NCBI GenBank assembly: GCA_018268015.1
Contig: JAFDXJ010000046.1
Span: forward strand, 1 to 64,000
From: Bacteroidota bacterium
Lineage (GTDB): Bacteria > Bacteroidota > Bacteroidia > Chitinophagales > Chitinophagaceae
Direction: 5' to 3'
Length of the DNA: 64,000 nt
The notes under the pieces were generated by a model. The model was not told the origin of the DNA, ran no database searches, and worked only from the letters and a program-made list of their open reading frames with translations. Positions 1 to 10,498 of the stretch are shown in pieces (within the stretch, counting starts at the first letter, position 1; the number at the start of each line of letters is the position of its first letter). A program made the position numbers and the translations under genes.

Positions 1-1
1 C

Positions 2-538
2 GACAACGTCCTCGCCACCCATTTTAAAAATGTAAAGGCTGTTGAAAATAAAGAGGGCATCAGCATCAGTTGGCAAACACTGAATGAAAGCAATACTCAG
101 TCATACACCATAGAGCGCAGCGGCAATGCGCAGGATTACCGGGATATAGCAAACATTCCTGCAAAAGGGCAAACAGAAAACAGTTACAACTACACAGATA
201 AAAATCCGCTTGCAGGAGATAACTATTACCGCATCCGGGAAAATGCCCGGAATGGTACGGTTAGTTACAGCCAGACACTTAAAGTAAACTTTATACAAAG
301 TGGAGTTCTTTCCCTCTATCCCAATCCGGCCAAAAGCACCGTAACGGTCAAAGGTTTAGATAAGAACAGCGCGTCTGTTATCAAAATCATGGATATGCAG
401 GGCAGAGAAATCAGCAGTCAGCATTTTGACAAGGCAAGTACCGCCACATTGAATATCCGCAGCTTAGCACAGGGCGCTTATTTTATACAAATAACCCAGG
501 GAGAAAAAGTGGTAAGGTTGAAGATGGTGAAGGAGTAA
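2..538 (+). CDS. C-terminal fragment of a secreted protein with T9SS type A sorting domain (5' end outside window)
   Basis: The reading frame is open from base 2 to the TAA at 536-538 and enters from outside the window, so only the last 178 residues are seen. The first half (ISWQTLNESNTQSYTIERS... NYYRIRE) is the fibronectin-like module that often precedes the sorting signal in Bacteroidota. The last ~75 residues (LSLYPNPAKSTVTV ... GAYFIQI ... RLKMVKE) are a classic Por/T9SS type A C-terminal domain, which directs the protein through the outer membrane and is usually cleaved. The catalytic or adhesive part is not visible, so the function cannot be named. Confidence 0.9.
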   Translation, partial: DNVLATHFKNVKAVENKEGISISWQTLNESNTQSYTIERSGNAQDYRDIANIPAKGQTENSYNYTDKNPLAGDNYYRIRENARNGTVSYSQTLKVNFIQSGVLSLYPNPAKSTVTVKGLDKNSASVIKIMDMQGREISSQHFDKASTATLNIRSLAQGAYFIQITQGEKVVRLKMVKE

Positions 539-560
539 TTTTTAATTGTGAATTGTTAAT

Positions 561-588
561 GGTTAATGGAGGATGGTTAATGGAGGAT
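561..588. repeat. Short tandem repeat, 14-bp unit x2
   Basis: GGTTAATGGAGGAT occurs twice head to tail, preceded by the related string GTTAATGGTTAATGG. It lies in the intergenic space after the T9SS gene and before the convergent alkyltransferase-like gene. No hairpin is formed and no function is evident. Confidence 0.6.
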
Positions 589-635
589 GGGTGTTGGGCT
601 GAGTTTTTTAGGGATGCTTTCTGTAATTTTTTTGG

Positions 636-1877
<1,242 letters not shown>

Positions 1878-1881
1878 GCCG

Positions 1882-1889
1882 CGAAGATA
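1882..1889 (-). promoter_or_regulatory. Putative -7 box (TATCTTCG) for trmB
   Basis: On the minus strand the string TATCTTCG matches the Bacteroidota -7 consensus TAnnTTTG with one mismatch and is separated from the trmB ATG by only CGGC. The same 4-bp distance is seen at pheS and the MerR gene. No convincing -33 TTG is visible. Confidence 0.4.
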
Positions 1890-1985
1890 GGTTTCAAATT
1901 ATTAAATATTTTAGCAGGCATCAACAGAAAATTCTTGTTGCGTTTTTGATTGATATTTTTTTTAAGTTTACGCAAATAAACATAC

Positions 1986-3371
<1,386 letters not shown>

Positions 3372-3468
3372 GTTAAAACCATTTGCCGGCAAAAATGAAA
3401 TTTTCACAAATATGAAAACTTTTATTGCAGAACCCTGATTATATTGCGGCAATATCAATCAACAATAT

Positions 3469-3972
3469 ATGGATTATCATAAAATCATTTCTATCACGGG
3501 TTTAAGCGGGTTATTCGAATTAATTGGAAGTAAAAACGATGGCGCCATAGTACGCTCTCTGGATGATGGCAGTACAAAATTTGTTTCTTCAAGGATTCAC
3601 AATTTTTCACATCTTGAAGGCATTGAAGTCTATACGGAAAATGATAATGTAAACCTGGCAGAAGTGTTATTGGCAATGAAGGATTCTTCTGAAAAATTAC
3701 CTGACCTGAATAATGCCGCAGATATAAAAGCCTATTTTGTAAAAGTATATCCCAACATGGATTTTAGCCGCGTATATACCAGCGACCTGAAAAAGATGGT
3801 GAAGTGGTACAATACTTTAAAAGCAGCCAATGTAGAAATAAAATTACCCGAAGAAGAAACGGCGGAAGAAACGGCGGAAATTGAAGAGCCTGTTTTAGAA
3901 AAAGAAATAGCGCCTGTTGAAGAAGAAGCTGCACCAAAGAAACCAGCCCGTAAGAAAAAGACGGAATCCTGA
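3469..3972 (+). CDS. DUF5606 domain protein
   Basis: A 167-residue protein. The N-terminal ~75 residues (MDYHKIISITGLSGLFELIGSKNDGAIVRSL) are a compact beta-rich module, and the next ~60 (LPDLNNAADIKAYFVKVYPNMDFSRVYTSDLKKMVKWYNTL) are helical; together I recognise them as the DUF5606 family, common in Bacteroidota. The last ~35 residues are a low-complexity Glu/Ala tail ending in a Lys/Arg cluster (KKPARKKKTES), which may bind nucleic acid. There is no signal peptide. The function is unknown. It precedes the M3 peptidase by 40 bp in the same direction. Confidence 0.8.
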   Translation: MDYHKIISITGLSGLFELIGSKNDGAIVRSLDDGSTKFVSSRIHNFSHLEGIEVYTENDNVNLAEVLLAMKDSSEKLPDLNNAADIKAYFVKVYPNMDFSRVYTSDLKKMVKWYNTLKAANVEIKLPEEETAEETAEIEEPVLEKEIAPVEEEAAPKKPARKKKTES

Positions 3973-4012
3973 TTTTGCTACTTGAACTCTTTTTATTTCA
4001 AAAAAATTAAGG

Positions 4013-5731
4013 ATGGAATTAATCAGCGATATTCAGAAATTGCCAAGGCATTTTTTGCCTGCAGATTTTTCTATAACCACATGGGCAGAACTAGAGCCCT
4101 GGTTTAAACAATTATTGGAAAGAGAAATTCTTTCTAAAAAGGATTTGGATCAATGGCTTCATGATATGAGTGAACTTGAAGCGGCCGTTAGTGAAGATGC
4201 CTGCTGGCGTCAAATTAAAATGACCTGTGATACAACCGATAAATCCCTGGAAGAAGCTTTTACTTATTTCTGCATGGAAATTCAACCTCATATTCAACCT
4301 TATGCAGACAAGTTAAATAAGAAATTAATAGATAATCCTTTTACTGCTGAGCTGGACAAAGCCATTTATTTCCCGTATTTAAGAAGCGTTAAAAAAAATA
4401 TTGAATTATTCCGAGAAAAAAATATTCCCATTCAGGCGGAGTTGAGTGTCATGCAACAACAATTTGGGGTTATTTCCGGGCAAATGAGTATTGAATTAAA
4501 TGGAAAGGAATATACTTTGCAGCAGGCATCCAAATTTTTGGAAGACCCCAATAGAAATTTGCGTGAAGAAGTGTATCGCAAAATACAGGAAAGAAGACAA
4601 CAGGATAAAGAAGCGCTGGATCACTTATATACGGAATTAGTTTTGCGAAGGCAACAAGTTGCCGAAAATGCCGGGTTTCAAAATTATACGGATTATAAAT
4701 TTGTAGAACTGGGGCGATTCGATTATACCAAAGAAGATTGTGCCCGGTTTCATGATGCTGTAAGAGAACATGTATTGCCTTTGTCGAGAAAAATTTATGA
4801 GCATAAAAAATCTGCATTAGGTATAACTGACTTTCGCCCATGGGATACAGAAGTAGAACCGGGAGGTATGGCCCCTTTACATCCATTTCATGACGGGAAA
4901 GATCTATTAGATAAAACAGAAGCTTGTTTCGAAAAGTTGAATCCTTTTTTTGCAGATTGTATTCGTAAGATGAGAGCGATGCAACATTTTGACCTGGAAA
5001 GCAGGAAAGGCAAAGCGCCCGGTGGATACAACTGTCCATTGGCAGAATCCGGGGCTCCTTTTATTTTTATGAATGCTGCCGGTCAGATGAGTGACGTAAC
5101 TACGATGGTACATGAAGGAGGCCATGCCATACAATCCTTTTTGACACATCCACTTTCTTTGAGCGCCTTTAAAGAGTATCCCATGGAAATAGCCGAAGTG
5201 GCCAGCATGGCTATGGAGCTTTTTAGCATGAATTACTGGGATGTGTTTTTTGATAATGAGAAAGATTTGAAACGTGCAAAGATGCACCAGCTTGAAAGAG
5301 TCATTACTATTTTTCCATGGATTGCTATGATAGATAAATTTCAACATTGGGTTTATCAAAATCCGCATCATTCTGTTGAAGAAAGAACAAAAGCCTGGAT
5401 GCAAATAGTAGAAGAATTTTCCATTGGTACTATAGATTATTCCGGTCTTGAATCATTCCGGGAAATATCCTGGCAAAGGCAATTGCATTTATTTGAAGTG
5501 CCCTTCTATTATATCGAATATGGTATTGCACAATTGGGCGCAATCGGCTTATGGATGCAGTTCAAAAAAGATCCTAAAATGGCTATGGAGAATTATATTC
5601 ATGCTCTTTCATTAGGTGGTACGAAGACATTACCGGAGTTATATGAAGCAGCCGGCCTTAAACTTAACTTTTCTTCAGCGTATATTCAGGAACTGATGGA
5701 ATTTGTAGGAAATGAAATGGATAATTTATGA
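4013..5731 (+). CDS. M3 family oligoendopeptidase (PepF-like)
   Basis: A 572-residue zinc metallopeptidase that hydrolyses oligopeptides in the cytoplasm. The zinc motif HEGGH is at residues 367-371 (TTMVHEGGHAIQSFL), with the third ligand expected in EIAEVASMAMELFSM about 25 residues later. The N-terminal half is the helical substrate-clamping part (ASKFLEDPNRNLREEVYRKIQERR). There is no signal sequence. Length fits the oligoendopeptidase F group. It is transcribed after the DUF5606 gene and ends convergently, 23 bp from the kinase gene on the other strand. Confidence 0.93.
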   Translation: MELISDIQKLPRHFLPADFSITTWAELEPWFKQLLEREILSKKDLDQWLHDMSELEAAVSEDACWRQIKMTCDTTDKSLEEAFTYFCMEIQPHIQPYADKLNKKLIDNPFTAELDKAIYFPYLRSVKKNIELFREKNIPIQAELSVMQQQFGVISGQMSIELNGKEYTLQQASKFLEDPNRNLREEVYRKIQERRQQDKEALDHLYTELVLRRQQVAENAGFQNYTDYKFVELGRFDYTKEDCARFHDAVREHVLPLSRKIYEHKKSALGITDFRPWDTEVEPGGMAPLHPFHDGKDLLDKTEACFEKLNPFFADCIRKMRAMQHFDLESRKGKAPGGYNCPLAESGAPFIFMNAAGQMSDVTTMVHEGGHAIQSFLTHPLSLSAFKEYPMEIAEVASMAMELFSMNYWDVFFDNEKDLKRAKMHQLERVITIFPWIAMIDKFQHWVYQNPHHSVEERTKAWMQIVEEFSIGTIDYSGLESFREISWQRQLHLFEVPFYYIEYGIAQLGAIGLWMQFKKDPKMAMENYIHALSLGGTKTLPELYEAAGLKLNFSSAYIQELMEFVGNEMDNL

Positions 5732-5754
5732 AAAAATTCTCCAGGTTTTCTGGA

Positions 5755-6834
5755 TCAGGTATAATGCTTTTTAGTTAATAATACCCGGATTTTATTTTCA
5801 TATAATTCTTTCTTTGCTGAATAGCATTTCAACAATTGCAATTGATTTGCTGCACGGGTAAAATTGTGCATGGGGTATTTGGCCGTATAATAAATATCTC
5901 CATTCAAAAAATCAGTGAGGAAACGGAGTGCTTGCATATATATCATAAACTGACCCGAAAAATAAAATGCATCGAGTTCTTCTTTGCTCAGCTCCTCCTG
6001 CATTTCTATAAGATACCCTTCAGCAATAGCTTCAAAATAAGTGTCGCGTATTTGTACAAGAGAGAGGTCTTTTTCCTCTTCACCTGCGGGCGATAAATAA
6101 GTCCGCATCATGTCTCCAACATCACTAAAAAAATATCCAGGCATGATGGTGTCTAAATCAATAACGCAGATGCTTTTGTTTTGCGGATCAAATAATACAT
6201 TACTGATTTTGGTATCATGATGTGTTACTCTTTTTCTAAAACCACGATCATGTATCATTTGCTTAAAATGAGTTGTTATCCATGTATAAGCAGAAATCTC
6301 TTCGATCAGTTTCTGAGCCCTTTCGAAACGTTCCGTAGTAGCTGAATCAACGGCTGTTTCAAATTGCTCCTGCCGGAGAATGAGATCATGGAAATGTGGA
6401 ATGGTTTGATGCAATTGATTTGCATTGAAGCCTTTTAATAATTTTGTAAACCTGCCAAATGCTTTTGCTGCTTCATAAGCAATATCCGTTGAATTGACTA
6501 TAGAAAAAGTTTTGGAGTCTTTCACAAACTCAAATAATCGGAAATATTGATTGCCTGATTCAACAAGTGTTTTGCCATTCAATGCCTTAATGGGCATGGT
6601 AAAATAATATCCCGGAAAATGCTGATGTAAATAATTTCCGATTGCGGAGATATTATCATCTATGATACCCGGTGATTTGAAAACAGAAGTATTGATTTCC
6701 TGTAATATATATTTTCTATTTCCTGAGGATACCAGGTAAGTATAATTGATTAAACCGGTCCCGGTCTTTTCAATGGTATAATGATCCGATGAAAATGCAA
6801 AGTTTTCTAATACCTGCTTTAATAAATCTTCCAT
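5755..6834 (-). CDS. Aminoglycoside phosphotransferase-fold kinase, resembling N-acetylhexosamine 1-kinase
   Basis: A 359-residue APH-fold protein. The catalytic loop reads THHDTKISNVLFD and the metal-binding Asp segment is CVIDLDTIMPGYFFSDVGDMMRT; the N-lobe has YTIEKTGTGLINYTYLV and YILQEINTSVFKSP. The QEINTSVFK string and overall layout resemble NahK-type N-acetylhexosamine kinases more than drug-resistance enzymes, but the substrate is inference. I place the start at ATG 6834: a longer reading would start at a TTG that is itself the end of a perfect -7 box (TATCTTTG, 6857-6850). A terminator separates it from the upstream DUF3078 gene. Confidence 0.85.
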   Translation of the reverse strand: MEDLLKQVLENFAFSSDHYTIEKTGTGLINYTYLVSSGNRKYILQEINTSVFKSPGIIDDNISAIGNYLHQHFPGYYFTMPIKALNGKTLVESGNQYFRLFEFVKDSKTFSIVNSTDIAYEAAKAFGRFTKLLKGFNANQLHQTIPHFHDLILRQEQFETAVDSATTERFERAQKLIEEISAYTWITTHFKQMIHDRGFRKRVTHHDTKISNVLFDPQNKSICVIDLDTIMPGYFFSDVGDMMRTYLSPAGEEEKDLSLVQIRDTYFEAIAEGYLIEMQEELSKEELDAFYFSGQFMIYMQALRFLTDFLNGDIYYTAKYPMHNFTRAANQLQLLKCYSAKKELYENKIRVLLTKKHYT

Positions 6835-6849
6835 TTTATACTTTAATAC

Positions 6850-6857
6850 CAAAGATA
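6850..6857 (-). promoter_or_regulatory. Putative -7 box (TATCTTTG) for the APH-fold kinase gene
   Basis: A perfect TAnnTTTG match on the minus strand, 15 bp before the ATG at 6834. It decides the start codon, since the alternative TTG at 6852 lies inside the box. Confidence 0.55.
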
Positions 6858-6877
6858 CAACTCACAGAAGGACAGAA

Positions 6878-6912
6878 TAAAAAATACCCGGACATTCTCC
6901 GGGTATTTTTTA
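6878..6912 (-). terminator. Rho-independent terminator after the DUF3078 gene
   Basis: Inverted repeat TACCCGG-ACATT-CTCCGGGTA flanked by runs of A on one side and T on the other. It lies just downstream of the DUF3078 stop on the minus strand and before the promoter of the kinase gene. It could also act on the plus strand. Confidence 0.8.
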
Positions 6913-6930
6913 ATATTTGAAATGGGTGCT

Positions 6931-7857
6931 TTATAACTTCACCAATAGACCTACACCTACTAAAGATTTTAATTGCAGGGCCGGAGCATTTTGATTGGCA
7001 CCAAAAATCCGGACATCATCATCATAAATCATATCCAGGCTCCAGGTGGCAGAAAGCACTTTGGATAATTTAACGGCAAAAAGATTGGTCATATAAAGAT
7101 CCACATTTTGCGGATTGTGTTTATAATTAGAAAACAAGTCTAACCTGCCTGTATAAGTCACTACTTTTCCAAGATTGGTTGTATAATTGATGGATGCATA
7201 AGCACCAATCTGGTATAAAGATTTTTTCCCGGGGTCAAGGCCATATAAAGTTGATAAGGCTGTATCATTGACAAAGGTCCACCTGTTTGTGACCGGTGAA
7301 ACAAAAATAGATAAATTGCTGATTGGATGATAATCAAGACCTAAGCTAAGTAATACATAAGCGGGAGAGAAAAAATTGGAACTATATACTTTAGTAATAT
7401 TATCCGGGTAAGTATATCCTTTAAAAAATTGAGAGCGTATATCACCTAATGCCGCAATATTGAGTTTGGGATTTAATGCATAACCATATTTTGAGGTAAT
7501 GTCTATGCGGTCATCATTTTTCCTGTTGCCCAATGTAGAAGTATTCATGTATCCAAGATTAAAATCCAAATTATTATCCCAACTGTTTTTCCCTTTTTTG
7601 TAGAAAGCATGTGCATTGATATAACTATTGAGTGACAAAGAAAATTTATCACCACCAGCAGCCCAGTTACTGGTACTGCCTTGAGCAATACTCAAACTGA
7701 GAATACCACCTGTCTTCCAAACTTTGTTGGCTGTATCAGCCGGGTCTTTGTTGATTTGCTTTTGAGATTCTGTTTGCAAATCCTTTACGGTTTGATCCTG
7801 TGCATAAACCATGACTGAACTGATCATAATCATGGCGGGTAAAATAATCTTCTTCAT
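6931..7857 (-). CDS. DUF3078 exported beta-rich protein
   Basis: A 308-residue protein from ATG 7857 (MKKIILPAMIMISSVMVYAQ), a signal peptide ending in AQ as is common in this phylum. The body consists of alternating strands with many aromatic residues (WDNNLDFNLGYMNTS, YGYALNPKLNIAALGDIRSQFFKGYTYPD, LLSLGLDYHPISNLSIFVSPVTNRWTFVND) and ends VGVGLLVKL, like an outer-membrane beta barrel. I recognise it as the DUF3078 family; function unknown, probably outer membrane. The longer ATG at 7902 would add 15 residues before the signal peptide and lies upstream of a -7 box at 7888-7881, so it was rejected. Confidence 0.85.
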   Translation of the reverse strand: MKKIILPAMIMISSVMVYAQDQTVKDLQTESQKQINKDPADTANKVWKTGGILSLSIAQGSTSNWAAGGDKFSLSLNSYINAHAFYKKGKNSWDNNLDFNLGYMNTSTLGNRKNDDRIDITSKYGYALNPKLNIAALGDIRSQFFKGYTYPDNITKVYSSNFFSPAYVLLSLGLDYHPISNLSIFVSPVTNRWTFVNDTALSTLYGLDPGKKSLYQIGAYASINYTTNLGKVVTYTGRLDLFSNYKHNPQNVDLYMTNLFAVKLSKVLSATWSLDMIYDDDVRIFGANQNAPALQLKSLVGVGLLVKL

Positions 7858-7880
7858 CTTTAGTTTTATTTTTTGTGGGG

Positions 7881-7888
7881 CAAAAATA
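7881..7888 (-). promoter_or_regulatory. Putative -7 box (TATTTTTG) for the DUF3078 gene
   Basis: A perfect TAnnTTTG match on the minus strand, 23 bp before ATG 7857. It supports the shorter start for that gene. Confidence 0.45.
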
Positions 7889-7939
7889 CTGTGAAACTTC
7901 ACGTTGTAAAAACTAAATACTTCTGATTTAGCAATTCTT

Positions 7940-8419
7940 TTATTGACTTGATGAGATATACCCTGTGAAAGATATACTCTGCCTGTCAGAGGAATTGATA
8001 TTCAAAGTGGCAGACCCATTGTTAAAAATCACGAATAAGAGTTGAAGTACATTTTGTTTATCTTTTGGCTTTATTGAAATATTCAATTTGTCATTGCTTT
8101 CTGTAAAAGAATAATCGAATGAAGTGGATTGAAAATTTAATGGAGACTGGGAAGGATCAACAGGAGGCATATAAGCCTGACCTTTGTAAGGTAAGTGGAC
8201 AAGGAGGCTATCCTGGTTCACCCTCACATCATAAAAACCAGTTATGTACGATGGTATTCCTGTTGCCGGTAATAAACGTTCTGCAACGAAATCAAAATTT
8301 TTTTCATTCACCATTTTTTTTAATTCGGTAAAATCGGTGACTTGTTTTTTTGTTGCCTGCCGCGTAGAACTGCAAGCGGTAAGCAGGAAAAACAGGGAGC
8401 ACGTCAGAAAGTATTTCAT
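7940..8419 (-). CDS. DUF4251 lipoprotein
   Basis: A 159-residue protein with a lipoprotein signal: MKYFLTCSLFFLLTAC, where Cys16 is the lipidated residue. The rest matches DUF4251: YDVRVNQDSLLVHLPYKGQAY followed by LNFQSTSFDYSFTE and a closing ISFTGYISSSQ. DUF4251 proteins are small periplasmic or outer-membrane lipoproteins of Bacteroidota without an assigned role. It stands alone between the DUF3078 gene and the cyanophycinase-like gene, all on the minus strand. Confidence 0.8.
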   Translation of the reverse strand: MKYFLTCSLFFLLTACSSTRQATKKQVTDFTELKKMVNEKNFDFVAERLLPATGIPSYITGFYDVRVNQDSLLVHLPYKGQAYMPPVDPSQSPLNFQSTSFDYSFTESNDKLNISIKPKDKQNVLQLLFVIFNNGSATLNINSSDRQSISFTGYISSSQ

Positions 8420-8483
8420 ATTATCTTTTTAAATGAAAAGCAAAAATGATGCTATAATTTCTATATTCAGAATGCCGTAAAAT

Positions 8484-9335
8484 TTACTTGCAAAGAAAAG
8501 AGTCGCCGGATGTATAAATGCTGAGATGAATATCAGAAAATTTAATCAAGCCCTTGACTGCTTTTTGATCTTCCATATTTGAAAAAACAAGGACCTGGCT
8601 TTTGCCCGCAACGGTGATTCTTTTCTTATGAAAAATGATGGCTGTACTTTCGTCTATGCCAATACAGGTAAAATTCGGATAAGCATACAATGCTGAAAGA
8701 AGGCGATTGTAGCGGCTTCTAACAATAAAATGCTGGTCAATAATGATGGAGTCCAGTAAACCCAGGCCTTGCGAAAATTCAATATTATTACTCCATATCC
8801 GATCAAAAGTGGCGCTATAGGATGTATCGCCCACTAATTGATTTCCTGTAATCATAAATTTACTCATTACCGCAGCACCTGCACTTGTTCCGGAAATCGT
8901 TGCGCCTTTTTGATAAGCTTCATGTATTGCTGTGTAGATGGGGGTATTCAGTACAATAGACATGAATCGGCTTTGATCTCCTCCTGTGATAAAAATGAGT
9001 TTTGCTTTTCTTAAAGAATCTAGCCAGGTTTTATCATGTGCCTTTTCTTTGGTGAAATTCAGGTTGGCTATAGTATTCTTACAAAGCGTGGACATCTGTT
9101 CCTTGAAATAAAAAAAACTTGTATCCGGCTCAGCTCCTGACATAGGTAAAACGACGATGTAATCCTTTGCGTTGAGTTGAGCTGTTTTAAGTAAGTCTAT
9201 CATCAATGAATCCGGGCGTTCACCACCACCAATGATAAATAAATTCCCTTCCGGGAGATTTGTGGTTTGTCCAAAAATTGGCTGAATAAATAAACAAGCC
9301 ATTATGGTTAAAAAAGACAAAGAATATTTTCTCAT
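8484..9335 (-). CDS. Exported cyanophycinase-like S51 family serine peptidase
   Basis: A 283-residue protein with a signal peptide (MRKYSLSFLTIMACLFIQPIFG) followed by a class I glutamine-amidotransferase-like fold of peptidase family S51. The landmarks are LFIIGGGERPD near the N-terminus, KLIFITGGDQSRFM, the nucleophile elbow GTSAGAAVMS, and IIDQHFIVRSRYNRLL carrying the catalytic His region. Cyanophycinases cut Asp-Arg polymer into dipeptides; exported relatives in organisms that do not make cyanophycin may process other iso-peptides, so the substrate is uncertain. Confidence 0.85.
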   Translation of the reverse strand: MRKYSLSFLTIMACLFIQPIFGQTTNLPEGNLFIIGGGERPDSLMIDLLKTAQLNAKDYIVVLPMSGAEPDTSFFYFKEQMSTLCKNTIANLNFTKEKAHDKTWLDSLRKAKLIFITGGDQSRFMSIVLNTPIYTAIHEAYQKGATISGTSAGAAVMSKFMITGNQLVGDTSYSATFDRIWSNNIEFSQGLGLLDSIIIDQHFIVRSRYNRLLSALYAYPNFTCIGIDESTAIIFHKKRITVAGKSQVLVFSNMEDQKAVKGLIKFSDIHLSIYTSGDSFLCK

Positions 9336-9382
9336 ACGAGTTGATTAAAAGTGTGATTTGATCAGGAAAGAAGTATAAAGAT

Positions 9383-9418
9383 AAAAAAAAGCTGTTTCAT
9401 ACCTGATGAAACAGCTTT
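9383..9418 (-). terminator. Rho-independent terminator of the tRNA-like RNA gene
   Basis: Perfect 13-bp inverted repeat AAAGCTGTTTCAT-ACCTG-ATGAAACAGCTTT; on the minus strand it ends in a run of eight T. It starts directly after the 3' end of the tRNA-like RNA and so supports transcription of that RNA on the minus strand. Confidence 0.85.
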
Positions 9419-9419
9419 G

Positions 9420-9581
9420 CTGTAGGGGTAGGATTCGAACCTACACGGGGAAGTTAGCAACGGCACAAATCCTGGTGGTCAACCCCGGTCGGCCATTCGG
9501 TCGGCTCTATGCCCTGTTTTTCCTGTGACCCCCACCCCCGAGACGAGAGGGTATGTCTGCCAAAGATTTCATCACCCCACA
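9420..9581 (-). ncRNA. Structured RNA with class II tRNA-like ends and a very long variable region
   Basis: Read on the minus strand, bases 9581-9575 (TGTGGGG) pair with 9427-9421 (CCCTACA) as a 7-bp acceptor-like stem. A T-arm, GTAGG-TTCGAAT-CCTAC, precedes the 3' strand. The 5' part has a D-arm-like ATG...CAT stem with GG in the loop (GAAATCTTTGGCAGAC, like tRNA-Leu), then a 5-bp anticodon-like stem CCCTC/GGGGG around TCGTCTC. Position 33 of that loop would be C, not the invariant U. Between the anticodon-like and T arms lie ~90 bases where a class II tRNA has 12-20; they can begin and end as GGGG...CCCC. No CCA is encoded and no tmRNA tag reading frame is seen. A -7-like box precedes it and a strong terminator follows. 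It may be an aberrant tRNA, a tRNA with an insertion, or a new tRNA-like RNA. Confidence 0.55.
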
Positions 9582-9592
9582 GTGTGATAATG

Positions 9593-9600
9593 CAATATTA
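9593..9600 (-). promoter_or_regulatory. Putative -7 box (TAATATTG) for the tRNA-like RNA
   Basis: On the minus strand TAATATTG differs from TAnnTTTG at one base and lies 11 bp upstream of the first paired base of the RNA, so transcription would begin close to its mature 5' end. Confidence 0.4.
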
Positions 9601-9707
9601 AGTAAACTATTTATTTATTTGAAAATATCTTAAAGAATTCTTTAAAATATAGAAATTATCTAAAAAAATAATATATATTTGAATAATATTAAATAAACGC
9701 TTTACCA

Positions 9708-10175
9708 ATGGCCACTTCTTTAAATTTTGATCAACTCGATTATGATATTCTCCATGAAATGTTGCATACCTCAGATATTTCTTATGCGGAGTTGGGTAAA
9801 AAATTGTTTGTTTCCGGTGGTACGATCCATGTACGCATTAAGAAAATGGAAGAGGCCGGTATTGTCAAAGGGAAAAAATTGCATGTGGATCTGAAAGGTT
9901 TAGGATATGATGTCATTGCCTTCATTGGTATTTTTTTGGAAAAAAGTTCTTTATATGATTCGGTTGCTAAAGAATTAAAAAAGATCCCGGAGATTGTCAG
10001 GCTGAATTATACTACAGGGAATTATAGCATGTTTGCGGAAGTAGTTTGTAAAAACATCCAGGAATTGAAAAAAGTTTTGCATGATGAATTGCAAAAAATT
10101 AAAGGCATAGAACGTACCGAAACTTTCATATCATTGGATGAAAGTTTTGTTCGTCATGTTGCCATTTCATTTTAG
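9708..10175 (+). CDS. Lrp/AsnC family transcriptional regulator
   Basis: A 155-residue regulator. The N-terminal winged helix-turn-helix (LDYDILHEMLHTSDISYAELGKKLFVSGGTIHVRIKKMEEAGIV) is followed by an Lrp effector/dimerisation domain (VIAFIGIFLEKSSLYDSVAKELKKIPEIVRLNYTTGNYSMFAEVVCKNI). Such proteins bind DNA as oligomers and respond to amino acids; the ligand cannot be told here. It has a 126-bp AT-rich upstream region shared with the divergent tRNA-like RNA gene, and ends convergently against the TIGR02757 operon. No amino-acid biosynthesis gene is directly adjacent. Confidence 0.9.
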   Translation: MATSLNFDQLDYDILHEMLHTSDISYAELGKKLFVSGGTIHVRIKKMEEAGIVKGKKLHVDLKGLGYDVIAFIGIFLEKSSLYDSVAKELKKIPEIVRLNYTTGNYSMFAEVVCKNIQELKKVLHDELQKIKGIERTETFISLDESFVRHVAISF

Positions 10176-10186
10176 TGAAGGTGCAG

Positions 10187-10498
10187 TTACCAGCGCTCTT
10201 CTTTACTTTCATGATCCGTTTTGTTGTAGTTAATACGCGTTTTTATTTTTTCAATTTGTCTTTCAATAATTAAAGTTGTAATAGTTGTTGATGTATCCCT
10301 ATTTTCCGGATTGTCCAATTGATCTTTTAATTTTTTTTCTGAAATATCTATTCTGTATAACAAATTCACTAAGGCAGGGAAATCATTTTGAATAAGATGT
10401 TGGATATAGGAATTCAATAATTGAAAAAAGCTGTTGTCTTCCCAATCCTGAATATTTTTATTTTCAAATAGGGTTTTTTCAATTTGAGTATTTGTCAT
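10187..10498 (-). CDS. Small helical protein of unknown function, coupled to TIGR02757 gene
   Basis: About 103 residues from ATG 10498 (MTNTQIEKTLFENKNIQDWEDNSFFQLLNSYIQ). The composition is helical and charged (DISEKKLKDQLD, IERQIEKIKTRI), with no signal peptide or cysteines. I do not recognise a named family; its size and acidic helices are like small cytosolic partner proteins found next to TIGR02757 genes. The start overlaps the end of the TIGR02757 gene by 20 bp, implying co-translation. The longer start at 10546 was rejected as it would extend the overlap. Confidence 0.65.
   Translation of the reverse strand: MTNTQIEKTLFENKNIQDWEDNSFFQLLNSYIQHLIQNDFPALVNLLYRIDISEKKLKDQLDNPENRDTSTTITTLIIERQIEKIKTRINYNKTDHESKEERW

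Noticed and set aside
101..298. Minus-strand reading frame of 65 codons
   Set aside because: It lies fully opposite the open C-terminal coding frame of the T9SS protein, which has clear family motifs; the antisense frame has none.
9420..9581. tmRNA (ssrA), SRP RNA or 6S RNA
   Set aside because: No tag reading frame or typical tmRNA 5' sequence, no SRP tetraloop/AGCA symmetric loop in the right order, and no open-complex-like bubble of 6S RNA; tRNA-like ends fit better, so it is reported as a tRNA-like RNA.
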